Assembly (NCBI GenBank): GCA_034696485.1
Contig: JAQIWT010000454.1
Span: 1 to 19,929 of the forward strand
Source: Isohypsibius dastychi
Lineage: Eukaryota; Tardigrada; Eutardigrada; Parachela; Isohypsibiidae
Direction: 5' to 3'
Length of the DNA stretch: 19,929 nucleotides
Below, in pieces: positions 18,314 to 19,929 of the stretch. Each line of letters starts with the position of its first letter. The stretch's first letter is position 1. Position numbers and translations under genes: made by a program. A model generated the notes under the pieces. It worked only from the letters and a program-made list of their open reading frames with translations, did no database searches and was not told where the DNA came from.

Positions 18314-18448
18314 CAGAATTTTCCGGCTTTCGGTCTTGGAATTCTGAAATTGGCACGGTAATTGAATCAAATGCGTTTCAGCTGTTTCATCAGAGCAGTT
18401 TCTCATTCAGCAGTTCTCACTTTCCTCCGAGGACACATTTTGTGATCA
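18314..18448. other. Short unassigned spacer
   Basis: Between the fading third satellite unit and the TA-flanked MITE. Nothing recognisable. Confidence 0.5.
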
Positions 18449-18962
18449 TACAGTATTCCCTGTTAAAATGAACACTCGCGGTGTGAAAAAAAGCGTTCAC
18501 CTTACACAGGTGTTCACGTTTCACAGGTGGACCCCTAGGGGGTTGGCGTTATCTCAAGTGGGGGTCCAGCATATTCAAGGGGCTGAGCCTTTATTGTCGA
18601 ATTACAAACTGGTCAAACGTAGGCTGCACAAGTTTTCGATTTTCGCTTCTTTGAATTTTACGCCATATCTCAAGGAACGTGACAGATTTGAAATATTATG
18701 TACAGAAGATGAAGAGTGAACTAATTTAAGAAAGAAAATTCCGTGATTTTGTCGCTTGGAAACAAAGGATGTTCACGTTTCACAGGTGAACATTTCAGCT
18801 GGAGTTTAAAAAAAGTGTTCACTGTTCACGTTTCACAGGTGTTCACCTTTCGCAGGTTCACCCCTATTAAAATTTTGCTTGTTCGCGCCGGTGAGCAACT
18901 TGGCGTTCACTTTTGGGAGGTGTTCACCTTTCGCAGTGTTCACTTTAACAGGGAACACTGTA
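18449..18962. mobile_element. 510-bp Tc1/mariner-like MITE with TA duplication
   Basis: The element spans 18451-18960 with TA on each side. Its ends are inverted repeats of 26 bases with two mismatches, starting CAGTATTCCCTGTTAAAATG on the left and CAGTGTTCCCTGTTAAAGTG on the right strand. Subterminal regions carry several direct and inverted copies of GTTCACGTTTCACAGGTG and GTTCACCTTTCGCAGG, possible transposase-binding repeats. It has no transposase; the short frames across it are incidental. Confidence 0.9.
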
Positions 18963-19246
18963 TTAGCTTTCAGTAGAAATTTCAGAAAACCCTACTTCTC
19001 GCTTGTGTTCTGTTCAAAGGATGTGCCGCCAGGATACATGCCAAGAAGCTGCCTGTTGCGAGATAGCGCAGGCTGAGGTAGAGAGGCAAGTGATTGTTGT
19101 CATCTGGCTGGTTTCGTCAAGACACAGTCACACAGAACGGTTTTCAACCGATCTAATGAAAGCAGCGTTTAGCGCCGTGTGATTTGACTTTGCGACATCT
19201 TGCTGACAGCCAAAAAAGATGAATACGTATCATCGTTTTTTTTGGT
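18963..19246. other. No gene recognised
   Basis: Contains a short possible exon after TGTTCAAAG near 19018 reading DVPPGYMPRSCLLRDSAG, with no partner. No repeats detected. Confidence 0.4.
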
Positions 19247-19453
19247 ATGGATAACGGATTGTCTCGGACGTTTCTCGGCAATCAGCGACTGCATCAGGCG
19301 TATCACACCAGTTTTATTCCGGAGGGTTCAGGCATTGTGAACCCTGTTTCGGGCCAGTGGTATCGAACTGGACAGAATTATCTGCAAGGATACTACCATC
19401 AGCCAGGGTGGAGAACAAATGGAGAACAAATCCGATTCGGGCAGGAAAGCTGA
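19247..19453 (+). CDS. Small ORF, unrecognised, running into the palindromic repeats
   Basis: ATG at 19247 opens 68 codons rich in Gly, Gln, Tyr and Asn (IVNPVSGQWYRTGQNYLQGY). It ends at a TGA at the edge of the palindromic array. The composition looks more coding than random, but no domain is recognised, it has no signal peptide and no introns are evident. It could be a degraded exon. Confidence 0.3.
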   Translation: MDNGLSRTFLGNQRLHQAYHTSFIPEGSGIVNPVSGQWYRTGQNYLQGYYHQPGWRTNGEQIRFGQES

Positions 19454-19561
19454 TTCAACTATTCTGCCCGTGTAACGATTCGGGCAGATAAGTTGATTCA
19501 ACTATTCTGCCCGTGTAACGATTCGGGCAGATAAGTTGATTCAACTATTCTGCCCGTTTGC
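19438..19561. repeat. Tandem 43-bp units, each a near-perfect palindrome of about 33 bp
   Basis: Three units of CGATTCGGGCAGATAAGTTG followed by ATTCAACTATTCTGCCCG and GTGTAA; the first is slightly diverged (GGGCAGGAAAGCTG). Each unit's two halves are reverse complements apart from one transposed AT/TA step. The same motif occurs in the copy A satellite. The array lies at the 3' end of copy B. Confidence 0.9.
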
Positions 19562-19895
19562 ACATCGGGCATAAAAATAGATTCTTCAAAGGTACCGCCG
19601 TCACAAAAGCTTTGAACGGCGAAATAGTTGGTTTTAGAGGTTTTGCCCTTTCCTCATCATACACAGGTCGTTGTTTTACGACAATCAGTTTTTCAAATAC
19701 AGAGGATGGAATACCATCACATTCTCCTGTCTGTGTTGAACTTGCGACGCGGATAAAACCGTTTTCGTTCACAAATCTAGTCTTGGTTACGTTTACAATG
19801 GGCAGATTAGTTGATTCGATATGTTTCTCGAGAAATTCGTTTCCCTCAGCATCAGGGGCGTAGCAAACCCCGAGTTGAGAACTTTGAGAATTCGG
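19545..19895 (-). CDS. Unknown gene-family member, copy B, final or internal exon
   Basis: On the minus strand an acceptor (GAATTTAG) is followed by a frame open for 116 codons to a stop at 19545-19547. Key stretches are CYAPDAEGNEFLEKHIEST, NLPIVNVTKTRFVNENGFI, RVASSTQTGECDG and YDEERAKPLKPTISPFKAF. I do not recognise the family. The comparison with copy A supports coding: copy A keeps the same reading apart from clear lesions. Beyond TAVPLKN the frame enters motifs shared with the palindromic repeats, so the true end, or a donor at G|GTACCTTTG, may be near 19590. The 5' exons would lie beyond the window edge. Confidence 0.5.
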   Translation of the reverse strand, partial: PNSQSSQLGVCYAPDAEGNEFLEKHIESTNLPIVNVTKTRFVNENGFIRVASSTQTGECDGIPSSVFEKLIVVKQRPVYDEERAKPLKPTISPFKAFVTAVPLKNLFLCPMCKRAE

Positions 19896-19929
19896 CTAAA
19901 TTCGCCGAGCAGTTTTAAAAAACACTGAA

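Noticed and set aside
1-19929. CRISPR array, tRNA, rRNA or prokaryotic operon
   Set aside because: The tandem arrays have no unique spacers of uniform length, no cloverleaf or rRNA motif was seen, and the genes are intron-bearing.

Overview
This window is eukaryotic and almost certainly animal. Genes are split by mostly short introns of about 50-120 bases, with GTAAGT/GTGAGT/GTATGT donors and T-rich acceptors ending TTTCAG, TTTTCCAG or ATTTAG. The recognisable proteins are animal types: an SGK-like kinase, a collagen, a THAP9/P-element transposase and a PHD finger. The splice style resembles nematodes or another ecdysozoan, but I cannot name the species. I see no tRNA, rRNA, CRISPR array or bacterial operon.

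Layout. 1-4.7 kb: a six-exon gene for a putatively secreted protein with a C-terminal DNA/RNA non-specific endonuclease domain; all five introns are phase 1. 4.7-5.5 kb: an unrecognised minus-strand ORF. 5.5-6.0 kb: three exons of an SGK-type kinase catalytic core, truncated at both ends and frameshifted. 6.3-7.5 kb: an intact six-exon gene ending in a PHD-type zinc finger. 7.8-8.0 kb: a minisatellite. 8.76-11.05 kb: a block bounded by about 250-bp diverged inverted repeats, holding two identical 155-bp foldback MITEs and a small acidic ORF. 11.1-11.3 kb: a relic of a second C-terminal PHD finger. 11.95-12.97 kb: two minisatellites with units of about 39 and 18 bp. 13.2-15.2 kb: a 5'-incomplete, mutated P-element/THAP9-type transposase. 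15.6-15.9 kb: a minus-strand collagen fragment. 15.9-19.9 kb: two opposed copies of an unknown gene family, one split by a 1.4-kb TIR element with target duplication, plus satellite units, palindromic repeats and a 510-bp TA-flanked MITE.

The window reads as a repeat-rich, gene-poor locus. Two genes look intact, the nuclease and the PHD protein. Most of the rest is decaying gene fragments and non-autonomous transposons. I see no sign that the genes form one pathway. The most interesting item is the secreted nuclease, which combines a bacterial toxin-like nuclease domain with animal introns and a signal peptide. The structurally richest part is the 15.9-19.9 kb inverted, nested repeat complex.
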